From the NCBI GenBank assembly GCA_965279705.1, contig OZ257257.1, positions 2,790,001-2,854,000 on the forward strand: 64,000 nt of DNA. Reading direction: 5' to 3'. A program made the translations under genes and the position numbers. This DNA is from Stagnimonas sp965279705. GTDB taxonomy: Bacteria; Pseudomonadota; Gammaproteobacteria; Nevskiales; Nevskiaceae. The notes under the pieces are model-generated. The model was not told where the DNA came from, did not search any database, and saw only the letters and a program-made list of their open reading frames with translations. Numbering within the stretch: the first letter of the stretch is position 1; every line of letters starts with the position of its first letter. This document shows positions 52,345-60,382 of the stretch, piece after piece.

Positions 52345-52731
52345 ATGATCCAGGCCCTCGGCAAATCCCGCATTCTCCCCAACGGGCTTTCGCATCCGCT
52401 CACGCCGGGCATCCGCGCTGGCGATTTCATCTTCGTCTCCGGCCAGCTCGGCATGGATGACAACGGCGTGGTCGTCTCCGACGACATCGCGGTGCAGACG
52501 CGCCATGCGATGGAGCGCATCCGCGCCGTGCTGGCGCTGGGTGGCGCTGATCTCAGTTCGATCGTGAAGGTATCGGTGTGGGTCACCGACAAGGCGGACT
52601 TCCCGGCCTTCAATGCGGCCTACCGCGAGTTCTTCCCGGAGCGTCCTCCCGCGCGCGCCACCGTGGTCAGTGCCTTGATGATTCCGGGTGCAAAGGTGGA
52701 GATCGACGCGATTGCCTACGTGGGGGCCTAG
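52345..52731 (+). CDS. ridA: RidA family reactive imine/enamine deaminase
   Basis: A 128-aa RidA/YjgF/UK114 protein with the family blocks GDFIFVSGQLGMD, SIVKVSVWVTDKADFPAFN and RATVVSALMIPGAKVEIDAIA; the Arg of the last block contacts the substrate carboxylate in active RidAs. RidA hydrolyses 2-imino acids to 2-oxo acids, the intermediates made by amino acid oxidases. AGGAG lies at good spacing before the ATG. Its place in an island with two DAO-type oxidases suggests it clears imines formed during D-amino-acid oxidation. Confidence 0.93.
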   Translation: MIQALGKSRILPNGLSHPLTPGIRAGDFIFVSGQLGMDDNGVVVSDDIAVQTRHAMERIRAVLALGGADLSSIVKVSVWVTDKADFPAFNAAYREFFPERPPARATVVSALMIPGAKVEIDAIAYVGA

Positions 52732-52742
52732 CCCTCACGCCC

Positions 52743-53093
52743 TCAGGCAATCCGTCTCTCAGCCGCCGTTTCAGAATTGCCGGTGTTCGGCGTATTGGTG
52801 GGTTCGATCAGCAGGATGTGCGCTTCCTCTTCGGCGACCGGGCAATGCTCGACGCCTTTCGGCACGACGAACACTTCGCCTGGCCCCAGGGTCACGGCCC
52901 CATCTCGCATCTGAATGGTGATGCGCCCCTTGAGCACCAGGAAGAAGTCGTCCGTATCATCGTGCTGGTGCCACACGAATGGCCCTTTGACTTTGACCAC
53001 CATGAGATCGTGGCCGTTGAACTGGCCAACCGTTCTGGGCTGAAAGTAATCGGTAAATCCAGCGAGCTTCTCGGCGAGATTGATGCCTTGCAT
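52743..53093 (-). CDS. small cupin-domain protein
   Basis: A 116-aa single cupin. Motif 1 is WHQHDDTDDFFLVLKG (His-x-His, with Asp where Glu is usual) and motif 2 is PGEVFVVPKGVEHCP (metal-binding His). Such proteins bind a divalent metal and range from isomerases and dioxygenases to ligand sensors; the reaction cannot be told. It is the third gene of the minus-strand dgcN-dgcA-cupin unit, 7 nt after dgcA. Confidence 0.88.
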   Translation of the reverse strand: MQGINLAEKLAGFTDYFQPRTVGQFNGHDLMVVKVKGPFVWHQHDDTDDFFLVLKGRITIQMRDGAVTLGPGEVFVVPKGVEHCPVAEEEAHILLIEPTNTPNTGNSETAAERRIA

Positions 53094-53100
53094 TGGCGCT

Positions 53101-54084
53101 TCAGCCCCAGAAGTGTGGCCACGGTGGCGACATCACGCCGTGCGTGTAAACAATGCCGCCCGGCCAGTCTTCGGATTGCAGCATGGGGCCGTCGAGGTCA
53201 TTGATCTCGCACAACTGCGCCAGCACCACCGATGGCGCCATCGCCAGCGAGCTGCCACACATGCAGCCACTCATCAGTCGAAAGCCGAGCTTCTGCGCCG
53301 CACGCGCCAGCTCCATCGCCGTGGTGAGGCCGCCGGTTTTGTCGAGCTTGATGTTGATGAAGCTGTAACGCCCGACCAGCGCGGGCAGATCGGCAACGGT
53401 ATTCACCGATTCGTCGGCGCAGATGGGGATGGGGCTGCGATAGCCTTGCAGGCCGTCATCGAAACCGACCTTGACGGGTTGTTCCAAGAGATCAACGCCC
53501 AGCTCGACCAACTCGGGCATGAGGCATTTCAATTCATCAACCGTCCAGGCCTGATTGGCATCGACCACCAGTTTGGCGCCGGGTGCAGTGCGCCGCACCG
53601 TACGCACCGCGCCTAGGGGGTCGGTATTGTCGACCTTGATCTTGATCCAGGCGTTCTCGGCCAGGGCGAGTGCGGCCTTCTGATACTCGGGCAAGGTGCG
53701 AATACCGATGGTGATCGCCGTGGTGATCGACTCGCCGCGCGGCACGCCCGCCGCACGCCAGGCCGGCACGCCGCTGAGCTTGGCTTCGAGATCCCACAGT
53801 GCGCCATCGAGCGCGTTGCGCGCGCCACCCGCGGGCAGCAGCTTGAGCAGGTCATCACGATCAGCACCTTGCTCCATCGCGTGCCGTACCTGCTCGATTT
53901 CTTGCAACAGGGTCTCGGATGTTTCCCCCTTGTAGGGAATACCGACGGCTTCACCACGACCCACCGCGGCACCAGACGAGAGTTCGACCACCACCACATC
54001 CGCGGTGGTCTGTGCGCCGCGCGCAATCACGAACGGCTCGTTCATCGGCCACGAGCGCGAGTAGGCCTTGAGGGTGCGTTTCAT
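53101..54084 (-). CDS. dgcA: N-acetyl-D-glutamate racemase DgcA (enolase superfamily, dipeptide-epimerase-like)
   Basis: A 327-aa enolase-superfamily member of the muconate-lactonising / dipeptide-epimerase group. Catalytic features: K148-x-K150 in WIKIKVDN; metal ligands D175 (VVDANQAW), E201 (LLEQPV) and D224 (ICADES); opposite Lys K246 in INIKLDK. Standing alone it would be annotated L-Ala-D/L-Glu epimerase. Paired with a DUF1611 protein (ATGA overlap) it matches the DgcN-DgcA pathway, in which DgcN N-acetylates D-glutamate and DgcA racemises N-acetyl-D-glutamate for entry to L-glutamate metabolism. The assignment rests on gene pairing; murein dipeptide epimerase is the alternative. Confidence 0.8.
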   Translation of the reverse strand: MKRTLKAYSRSWPMNEPFVIARGAQTTADVVVVELSSGAAVGRGEAVGIPYKGETSETLLQEIEQVRHAMEQGADRDDLLKLLPAGGARNALDGALWDLEAKLSGVPAWRAAGVPRGESITTAITIGIRTLPEYQKAALALAENAWIKIKVDNTDPLGAVRTVRRTAPGAKLVVDANQAWTVDELKCLMPELVELGVDLLEQPVKVGFDDGLQGYRSPIPICADESVNTVADLPALVGRYSFINIKLDKTGGLTTAMELARAAQKLGFRLMSGCMCGSSLAMAPSVVLAQLCEINDLDGPMLQSEDWPGGIVYTHGVMSPPWPHFWG

Positions 54085-55160
54085 CCGGCGAGAATCCGGG
54101 CGATGACGGCGTTGAGCGAAGTTTTCAGCGGGTCGAAGCAGGGCAAGCCCAGTTCCTTCTCGGTGTCGGCAAACAGCTTGGCCCGCTCGATGTCGTTGAG
54201 CGCTGACGTGTTGAAGCTGATACCGACCATGCGCGCGTTCGGATTGGTGAGGCGCGCCGCCTGCAGGTATTGCTCGATGGCAACCTTGAGCGTCGGCGTC
54301 GGGAAGGTGGGTGCGGCGATGATGTGGGTGCGGTGCGGGTCGTGGCAGAGCACCATCGCGTCCGGCTGCGAGCCATGCAAGAGGCCCAGCGTCACGCCCG
54401 CATAGGCGGGGTGGAACAGCGAACCCTGGCCCTCGACGATGTCCCAGTGATTGGGTGCTGCATCCGGCGAGAGACACTCAGCAGCGCCCGCCGAAAAATC
54501 AGCGACCACCGCATCCATCGGGATGCCGCTGCCAGCGATGAGAATGCCGGTCTGGCCGCTGGCGCGGAAGTCGGCATCCACGCCGGCGGCGCGCAGTGCA
54601 TTGGTCAGTGCCAGTGCGGTGTATTTCTTGCCGAGTGCACAATCGGTACCGACGGTGAGCAGGCGCTTGCCACTGCGCTTGCGGCCGGTGCCGACGGGCA
54701 GATTGGTGGGTGGGCTGCGCACGTCTACCAGGCGCACCCCTTTTGCCTTGGCGGCGTCTGCGAGACCCGGAATGGTCGCCAGCGGCGTGTGCATGCCGCT
54801 GACGATATCGAGGCCGGCTTCGATGCCGGCGAACAGGCTGGGAATCCAGCTCTGCGATACCTGACCGCCAACGGGGGCGACGCCGATAAGCAAGGAACCC
54901 GCACCCTTCGCGGCGGCCTGCCCCGGGTTCATTTCCTGCAAATCCAGCGTCACGGTGCAACCGGCGAGACTCCATTGCCCCACGCAGGCCTCGGGCGCCC
55001 AGTCGCGCAGACCGAAGGCGGTCTTGGCCTGCGAGTAGTGGTTGGCCTCGCCGAGGAACAGCAGATAGGGCTTGCGCACCACGACGGTGGTTGCAAACTT
55101 CTCGGTGCCGCCTGAGGGTGCAGCCGCAGCAGGAATCGGCGTGGAAAGGAGCGGTTTCAA
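54081..55160 (-). CDS. dgcN: D-glutamate N-acetyltransferase DgcN (DUF1611)
   Basis: A 359-aa DUF1611 protein with the family's P-loop-like TVGTDCALGKKYTA at ~169-182, N-terminal LFLGEANHYSQAKTA, and HDPHRTHI in the C-terminal half. I place the start at a TTG with GAGG 6 nt upstream; the frame continues to an ATG 171 nt earlier, but that part lacks family resemblance. DUF1611 proteins beside an enolase-superfamily epimerase were shown in marine Proteobacteria to acetylate D-glutamate. It starts the minus-strand dgcN-dgcA-cupin unit and diverges from the second D-aminopeptidase-like gene. The 220-nt divergent gap has no other convincing gene. Confidence 0.82.
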   Translation of the reverse strand: MKPLLSTPIPAAAAPSGGTEKFATTVVVRKPYLLFLGEANHYSQAKTAFGLRDWAPEACVGQWSLAGCTVTLDLQEMNPGQAAAKGAGSLLIGVAPVGGQVSQSWIPSLFAGIEAGLDIVSGMHTPLATIPGLADAAKAKGVRLVDVRSPPTNLPVGTGRKRSGKRLLTVGTDCALGKKYTALALTNALRAAGVDADFRASGQTGILIAGSGIPMDAVVADFSAGAAECLSPDAAPNHWDIVEGQGSLFHPAYAGVTLGLLHGSQPDAMVLCHDPHRTHIIAAPTFPTPTLKVAIEQYLQAARLTNPNARMVGISFNTSALNDIERAKLFADTEKELGLPCFDPLKTSLNAVIARILAG

Positions 55161-55382
55161 GTGTGGCCTCGGCGGTGGGTTTTGACCGATGCAGTAGACC
55201 AGCCGCAACGGCCTCGCTACATCCGTGAAAATGCTGGAATCCGAACTCGCTGCGGCAGCACGCGCTTGCCTAGTCGCGCAAGGTGTTCCGGTGTTTTCAT
55301 GGATGGTGCGCAACGCCGCTTCACAGCACATTCAAGACTCGGCGCAGCCCTGCGCCGCCTCACGACCGATGACAACACCACG

Positions 55383-57044
55383 ATGGCAGCCAACGCCGAC
55401 ACCACCAAGAAGCTGGATGCGCTGTTTCAAGCCTGGAATCGCAGCGATGCGCCGGGGCTGATCGTTGGTGTGGCCCAGCACGGTGTGCCGATCTATCGCC
55501 GCGGCTTTGGCCTTGCGAGCGTCGAGCACGGTACCGCCAATACGACGCAGACGAAGATGCGCATCGGCTCCACCAGCAAGCATTTCGCTGCACTCGCCGT
55601 GTTGCTGCTGGCCGAGGACGGCAAGCTGGACATCGATGCGCCAGTGAGAACCTGTTTGCCGGAGCTTGAGGGCGCAGCGGGTGAGCCGACCCTGCGCCAT
55701 TTGATGAATCACACCGGTGGCCTGCGTGATCCGTACGACCTGCCCGGAATACTGCTGTGCAGCGGCTTCCCGGGCATGATCGCCGCCGGTGCAGGCCTCG
55801 AACTCAGCCAGCGCTTCACCAGCGCCAACTACGCGCCGGGCGAGCGCATGGTCTACAACAACAACGGCTACTACCTGCTGTCGCTGGCGGTCGAGCGCCT
55901 CGGCGGGATGCCGTTCGCAGACTTTTTGAAGCAGCGCCTTCTCGACCCGCTGGGCATGGGCCACACCCAGCTGCTGCCGAGTGACATGACCATGCTGCCG
56001 GGCATCGCCTCCTTCCACCTGGTGCAAGGAGACGGCAGCTATCGCCGAGGCATCTACCCTTCAGAAGAACTGCTGGGTTCTGGCGGCATGGTGTCGAGCA
56101 TCGACGACATGCTGCGCTGGCTCGCGCATCTGCGCGGCGACGACAAGCAGGTCGGCAGCACAGAGAGCTGGCAGCAGATGCTGGAGCGCCCGCGCTACAG
56201 CAGCGGCGCCCTCGGCGACTACTGCCTGGGTCTGACCCGCGAGCACTACCGCGGCGTGGAAATCGTGCATCACGCCGGGGCCGTACTGGGCTGCACCACC
56301 CAGATGCTTACCGTGCCTGAGCACGCGCTCGACATCATCATCATCTTCAACCGCATGGACAGTAATCCGTCCGCGATGGCCTTGAAGGTGATCGATGCCA
56401 TGCTCGGCGACACCGAACTCGCAGCGGTTGTCCCGCCCGTCAGCGCAGAGGGTCGCGAGGCCCTCATCGGCCGCTGGTATTCACCCACTTCGCGCCGCCT
56501 GTTCGGCATCGTGTCGCATCCGGTGGAAGGCCAAGTGCCGATGCTCGCGCTCTCCGTTCACCATCAAGTGATGGGGCTGCTCAAGCCATGCGACGGTGGC
56601 TTGCTGATGACCACGCCTGCACACGGCAGTGTGGCGGTGCGCCTACCAGCCGATGGCGACGGCAAGCCAGAACAACTGGACTTCACCGACAGCGGGCACC
56701 TTGAGTCATTCACGCGCCTGCCCGATGCAGGCCCTGCGGCGGTTGATCTCGCCGCTGAAATCGTGGGCACCTACTACTACGCCGAGCTTGATCTCGAAGT
56801 CTCGGTCCATTTCGAAGACGGCGTTCTCTATCTCGACCTGCAACCACTGTATGGACAAAGCCGCCTGAAACTCGAACCGTTTTCTGCCGATGTTTGCGGC
56901 TTCAAGTTGACCGGCTCCTTTCCCATCCCCGTGCCTACATTCGGCAGCCTGTCGATTGCGCGCGAACAGGGCCGGGTCACCGGCCTCTGGCTCAGCAATG
57001 CCCGCACGCGCAACCTCTGGCTGGAACATCGCACCGCCGTGTGA
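55383..57044 (+). CDS. class C beta-lactamase-fold serine hydrolase, D-aminopeptidase-like, copy 2
   Basis: A 553-aa paralog of the first D-aminopeptidase-like gene. Motifs are S63-T-S-K66, Y158-N-N160 and H297-A-G299, followed by two C-terminal beta-rich domains (~350-553), the three-domain layout of D-aminopeptidase. The ATG beginning MAANADTTKK was chosen; the frame runs further upstream without family similarity. No signal peptide is seen. Divergent from dgcN, it may release D-residues, for example D-Glu, that DgcN then acetylates. Its substrate probably differs from copy 1, since the residues after the catalytic Lys and around the YxN motif diverge. Confidence 0.84.
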   Translation: MAANADTTKKLDALFQAWNRSDAPGLIVGVAQHGVPIYRRGFGLASVEHGTANTTQTKMRIGSTSKHFAALAVLLLAEDGKLDIDAPVRTCLPELEGAAGEPTLRHLMNHTGGLRDPYDLPGILLCSGFPGMIAAGAGLELSQRFTSANYAPGERMVYNNNGYYLLSLAVERLGGMPFADFLKQRLLDPLGMGHTQLLPSDMTMLPGIASFHLVQGDGSYRRGIYPSEELLGSGGMVSSIDDMLRWLAHLRGDDKQVGSTESWQQMLERPRYSSGALGDYCLGLTREHYRGVEIVHHAGAVLGCTTQMLTVPEHALDIIIIFNRMDSNPSAMALKVIDAMLGDTELAAVVPPVSAEGREALIGRWYSPTSRRLFGIVSHPVEGQVPMLALSVHHQVMGLLKPCDGGLLMTTPAHGSVAVRLPADGDGKPEQLDFTDSGHLESFTRLPDAGPAAVDLAAEIVGTYYYAELDLEVSVHFEDGVLYLDLQPLYGQSRLKLEPFSADVCGFKLTGSFPIPVPTFGSLSIAREQGRVTGLWLSNARTRNLWLEHRTAV

Positions 57045-57077
57045 ATCCGCTGTTTCCGCCGCTGAGACAGTGACGAC

Positions 57078-57815
57078 TCAGGCAAGTCGTGCCCACACCG
57101 ACAAGCCTTGCAGCACCAGATCGGGTTCGATCTGCCAAGGGCTGGCGAGATGTGGCCGCAGCGTCGCGGCATCGCCACCGGCCAGCACGTGCGTGCCGGG
57201 GTGTTGCAACGCGAGGCGATCGAGCAAGCCCGCTGCCGCGTGCAGCGCGCCTTGGCGCACGCAAGCTTCCGTGTCGCGACCCAGGCCGGTGTCGAACTCC
57301 GCTTGCATCTCGCCCACTGCAAAGCGGGTGCGGCCCAGCGTCGCGTCGATCATGGCGGCAAGGCCAGGGGCGATGACGCCGCCTTGATGCTGGCCGTTGG
57401 TATCCACCGCGTCGAAGGTGAGTGCGGTGCCCGCGCTGGCAACGCCAAACGCTGCGCCTCGCTGCGTCCACAGCGCCAGCATGGCCAACCAGCGATCCAC
57501 CCCCAGACGCGTCGCATCGGCATAGGCGCTTTTCAGACCTGCGCACTCGCCGGCACTGCGCGCGAATAGCGGCGCGCAGTGCAGCGCCTGCTGCACGGCC
57601 TGCGCCAGCTTGGCCTCGTGTGCGCTGCCGGTGACGTGGGCGATGTAGGTGGCCTGCGGACTGGCACCTGGCCATTGCGCCGCAAGCTCGGCAATCGCCT
57701 CGGCAGGTGCACCGGCATGGGTGATGGCCTGCGCTATCGGCAACGGCGCATCCAGGGTTGGCACGGTCACCCACTTGAGACGCGAGTTGCCGATATCCAG
57801 CAGCAGGATGCTCAT
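57078..57815 (-). CDS. coaX: type III pantothenate kinase
   Basis: Phosphorylates pantothenate in CoA synthesis. The 245-aa protein has the ASKHA-fold phosphate motif LLDIGNSRLKW at the N-terminus, GVDRWLAML in the centre and the SAGTALTFDAV motif. It is the last gene of the prk-plsY-birA-coaX unit and overlaps birA by ATGA, the usual Gammaproteobacterial arrangement. The genome would need no CoaA. Confidence 0.95.
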   Translation of the reverse strand: MSILLLDIGNSRLKWVTVPTLDAPLPIAQAITHAGAPAEAIAELAAQWPGASPQATYIAHVTGSAHEAKLAQAVQQALHCAPLFARSAGECAGLKSAYADATRLGVDRWLAMLALWTQRGAAFGVASAGTALTFDAVDTNGQHQGGVIAPGLAAMIDATLGRTRFAVGEMQAEFDTGLGRDTEACVRQGALHAAAGLLDRLALQHPGTHVLAGGDAATLRPHLASPWQIEPDLVLQGLSVWARLA

Positions 57816-58789
57816 GCGGCCCTCACGCTGACATCACCCGCGTGAACCACCCTGCGGCCGGTGTCGGTCTGGATGATCAGACCGCCATCGTCGTCGATGC
57901 CCTGCGCCGTGCCACTCAGCGGAGTGTCGGCCTCGATGCGCACCGCCTGCCCCGCCAGTACATCACGCCGCTTCCACTCGGCGGCAAAGGGCGTGAAGCC
58001 GTGCTGGGCAAAATGGCCGAGTGCAGCCACCAGCTCGCTCACCAGCAAGGCAGCCAACGTGTTGCGCGAGGGCACGGGCCGGCCGCGTGCCGTCAGTGCG
58101 GCAGCGAGGCTGGTCCACGGCTGGGTGATGGCAACCGCCTGCGCGGAAGACAGCCCGACATTGAGGCCGACACCGACCACGACGCGACAGGCGCCGCCGG
58201 CTTCACCGCGCGTTTCCATCAGGATGCCGGCGAGCTTCTGGCCTTCGATGTGCAGATCGTTGGGCCATTTGATGACGACTTCTGGCAGGCCTGCGGCGTC
58301 GATGACGCGGGCGATGGCGACGGCCATTGCCAGCGGCAAGGTGGTGATGCGCGGTGGCCAACTGGCAAACGTGTAGCCGATGGAGCCATACAGATTGGCC
58401 CCGAATGGCGACACCCAATCGCGTCCACGACGGCCACGGCCAGCGGTCTGCCGCTCAGCAAACAGCATCTGCGGGTCGCAAGCCGCTTTGGCCGCGAGCA
58501 GCTGTGTGTTGGTAGAGTCGGTGCTGTGCAGCACATCGACCTGCGTCGTGCACGCGGCCGTAGTGAGGCCAGCGCGAATGTGCGCTGCGTCCAGCCGCTC
58601 CAGCGGTGCGGCCAGGCGATACCCTGCCCCGGCCTGCGCTGCGATCTGCACGCCCCAGTCGCGCAGATGGTCGATGCGTTTGGCGAGAGCGGCGCGGCTG
58701 ATCTTGAACTCCTTCGCGAGCGTCTCGCCCGAGTGCAGCGCGCCATCGGCGAGCGCGTCCAGCACTTGCAGCAGGGCGGCATCGCTCAT
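57812..58789 (-). CDS. birA: bifunctional biotin-protein ligase / biotin operon repressor
   Basis: A 325-aa BirA. An N-terminal winged helix (LADGALHSGETLAKEFKIS, then RAALAKRIDHLRDWG) allows repression of biotin genes. The ligase domain carries the biotinyl-AMP loop QTAGRGRRGRDWVSP, IKWPNDLHIEGQKLAGIL and a C-terminal SH3-like domain. It attaches biotin to acetyl-CoA carboxylase BccP. Overlaps plsY and coaX by ATGA on both sides. Confidence 0.95.
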   Translation of the reverse strand: MSDAALLQVLDALADGALHSGETLAKEFKISRAALAKRIDHLRDWGVQIAAQAGAGYRLAAPLERLDAAHIRAGLTTAACTTQVDVLHSTDSTNTQLLAAKAACDPQMLFAERQTAGRGRRGRDWVSPFGANLYGSIGYTFASWPPRITTLPLAMAVAIARVIDAAGLPEVVIKWPNDLHIEGQKLAGILMETRGEAGGACRVVVGVGLNVGLSSAQAVAITQPWTSLAAALTARGRPVPSRNTLAALLVSELVAALGHFAQHGFTPFAAEWKRRDVLAGQAVRIEADTPLSGTAQGIDDDGGLIIQTDTGRRVVHAGDVSVRAA

Positions 58790-59463
58790 GTCGAGCCGGG
58801 CTTGTCGATGCCGATGGAGGGTAGTTGCAGTGCACGGCCCAGCACGCGGGCTTTTTCAAAACGCGACTCGCAGCCGGCGCGCAGGCGTCGCCAATTGTCG
58901 CGATGGGTCAGCAGCACCAGCAGCACCATCATCACCACGAAAGCCCCCGCCGCAGAGAACACTCCGACCGCAGAAAAACAGGTGACATAGAGCAGCGCGA
59001 TGAGGCCACCGAACAAGGTGGCCAGACTCACTATGCCGGTGAGCAGCACGGTCAGCACGAAAGCGGAAAGCATCCAGCCAAATGCACTGGGCAGCAGTGC
59101 CATGAACACCCCGGCCAATGTCGCGACACCCTTGCCGCCGTTGAAGCGATGCCAGGGCGAAAAGCAGTGGCCGATCACGGCAGCAGCACCGCAGATGAAA
59201 GGCAGTGCGGGCGGTATGTGAGTGGCTGTGAACAGCACGATGCGCGGCAGCAGCAGCACCGCCACTGCGCCCTTGCCGGCGTCGATGGCCAGCACGGTAA
59301 GCGCGAAGGCACTGCCCTGTGTGCGCAGCGCATTGGTCGCACCGATGTTGCCGCTGCCGGCAGCGCGCAGATTAACGCCCTTGAGCTTGCCCATCACGCT
59401 GCCGCCCAGCAGCCCGCCGAGCGCGAACGACAGCAGCACGGCGATCCCGTCGAGCAGCATCAT
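58786..59463 (-). CDS. plsY: glycerol-3-phosphate acyltransferase PlsY
   Basis: Transfers acyl from acyl-phosphate to glycerol 3-phosphate, the first step of phospholipid synthesis, in the inner membrane. The 225-aa protein has the three PlsY motifs: GSGNIGATNALR, a central PFICGAAAVIGHCFSPWHRFNGGKG-type block, and several TM helices. The C-terminal ~30-residue extension beyond the usual core is hydrophilic. The start may be either of two adjacent ATGs; the first overlaps the kinase stop as ATGA. Confidence 0.92.
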   Translation of the reverse strand: MMLLDGIAVLLSFALGGLLGGSVMGKLKGVNLRAAGSGNIGATNALRTQGSAFALTVLAIDAGKGAVAVLLLPRIVLFTATHIPPALPFICGAAAVIGHCFSPWHRFNGGKGVATLAGVFMALLPSAFGWMLSAFVLTVLLTGIVSLATLFGGLIALLYVTCFSAVGVFSAAGAFVVMMVLLVLLTHRDNWRRLRAGCESRFEKARVLGRALQLPSIGIDKPGST

Positions 59464-60350
59464 TCGGCGGACTCCCACGCCGTGCGACGCCGCGCGGCGA
59501 GCTTCTGGATGATGTCGCCCATCAGCAGTTCCAGCGCCTGCTCCTGGTGCTCGCCGGGGATCACCACCGTGCTCACGCTGGATACGAAGGCATCGGGGAT
59601 CAAGGCCAGGATGCCCTCGAACTGCGCCTGAAACCGCGCGGCGCGATTGAAGTGGATCACCACCAGGCTTTCTTCCGGCTTGGGGATTTCGCGCGGCTCG
59701 AAAGGGTTGCTGATGTCCACCAGCGGCACGCGCTGAAAGTTGACATCCGCCCGCGAGAACTGCGGCAGGATGTAGTTCACGTAGTCCGGCATGCGCCGCA
59801 GGATGGTGCCCATCACTTCGCTCGCCGTGTAGCCGCGCTCGCCGGTATCGCGCACGATTTTCTGCACCCATTCGAGATTGATGGTGGGCGTGAGGCCGAC
59901 CAGCAGATCCACATGCTGGGCCACATTCACCTCGGGCGTCACCAGGCCACCGTGCAGACCTTCGTAGAACAGCGCCTCGCTGCCGGCAGGGATGCGCTGC
60001 CACGGCGTGAAGCTGCCACTCACCTGCCCCAGCGGCTGCGCCTCGGCATCGGTGTGCAGGTAGTGGCGCGTCATGCCGGTGCCGCGCTCGCCGTATTCGC
60101 GGAACAGCGCTTCAAGCCGGGGGAAGAGATTGCCCTGCGGCCCGAACAGCGAGAGCGTTTCACCACGGATGCGCGCGCGTTCCAGCATCTGCCGCCAGTG
60201 TTCGCGCTCGTAGGCGTGGAAGCTGTCGCCGTCCACCAGAGTCGCATTGACGGCCAAGGTGGCGAACACGCGCTCGAACACCCGCTTGGCGGTGCTGGTG
60301 CCCGAGCCGGAGGAGCCGGTGACGGCAATGATGGGATGGCGGGCGGACAT
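59460..60350 (-). CDS. phosphoribulokinase-family kinase (PrkB-like)
   Basis: A 296-aa P-loop kinase of the phosphoribulokinase/uridine kinase family, with Walker A GSSGSGTST near residue 12, VDGDSFH and FYEGLHGG. Length and sequence match the heterotrophic PrkB group, as in E. coli, where no RuBisCO is present and the physiological role is unclear. No Calvin-cycle genes lie nearby. Heads the prk-plsY-birA-coaX unit. Confidence 0.9.
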   Translation of the reverse strand: MSARHPIIAVTGSSGSGTSTAKRVFERVFATLAVNATLVDGDSFHAYEREHWRQMLERARIRGETLSLFGPQGNLFPRLEALFREYGERGTGMTRHYLHTDAEAQPLGQVSGSFTPWQRIPAGSEALFYEGLHGGLVTPEVNVAQHVDLLVGLTPTINLEWVQKIVRDTGERGYTASEVMGTILRRMPDYVNYILPQFSRADVNFQRVPLVDISNPFEPREIPKPEESLVVIHFNRAARFQAQFEGILALIPDAFVSSVSTVVIPGEHQEQALELLMGDIIQKLAARRRTAWESAE

Positions 60351-60382
60351 ACGCTTAGTGTGTCTCTAGTGCCTCGCGCTTG

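Noticed and set aside
54081..55331. ATG start for DgcN 57 codons upstream of the chosen TTG
   Set aside because: The extra N-terminus has no family resemblance, and the TTG has a well-spaced GAGG.
37066..57044. Integrative element inserted at tRNA-Thr
   Set aside because: The accessory genes lie on the 5' side of the tRNA. There is no integrase, and I see no duplicated tRNA 3' end near 57044, so a tRNA-integrated island is not supported.
59460..60350. Calvin-cycle phosphoribulokinase indicating autotrophy
   Set aside because: The sequence is of the short PrkB heterotroph type, sits in a plsY-birA-coaX unit, and no RuBisCO or other Calvin-cycle genes are present.
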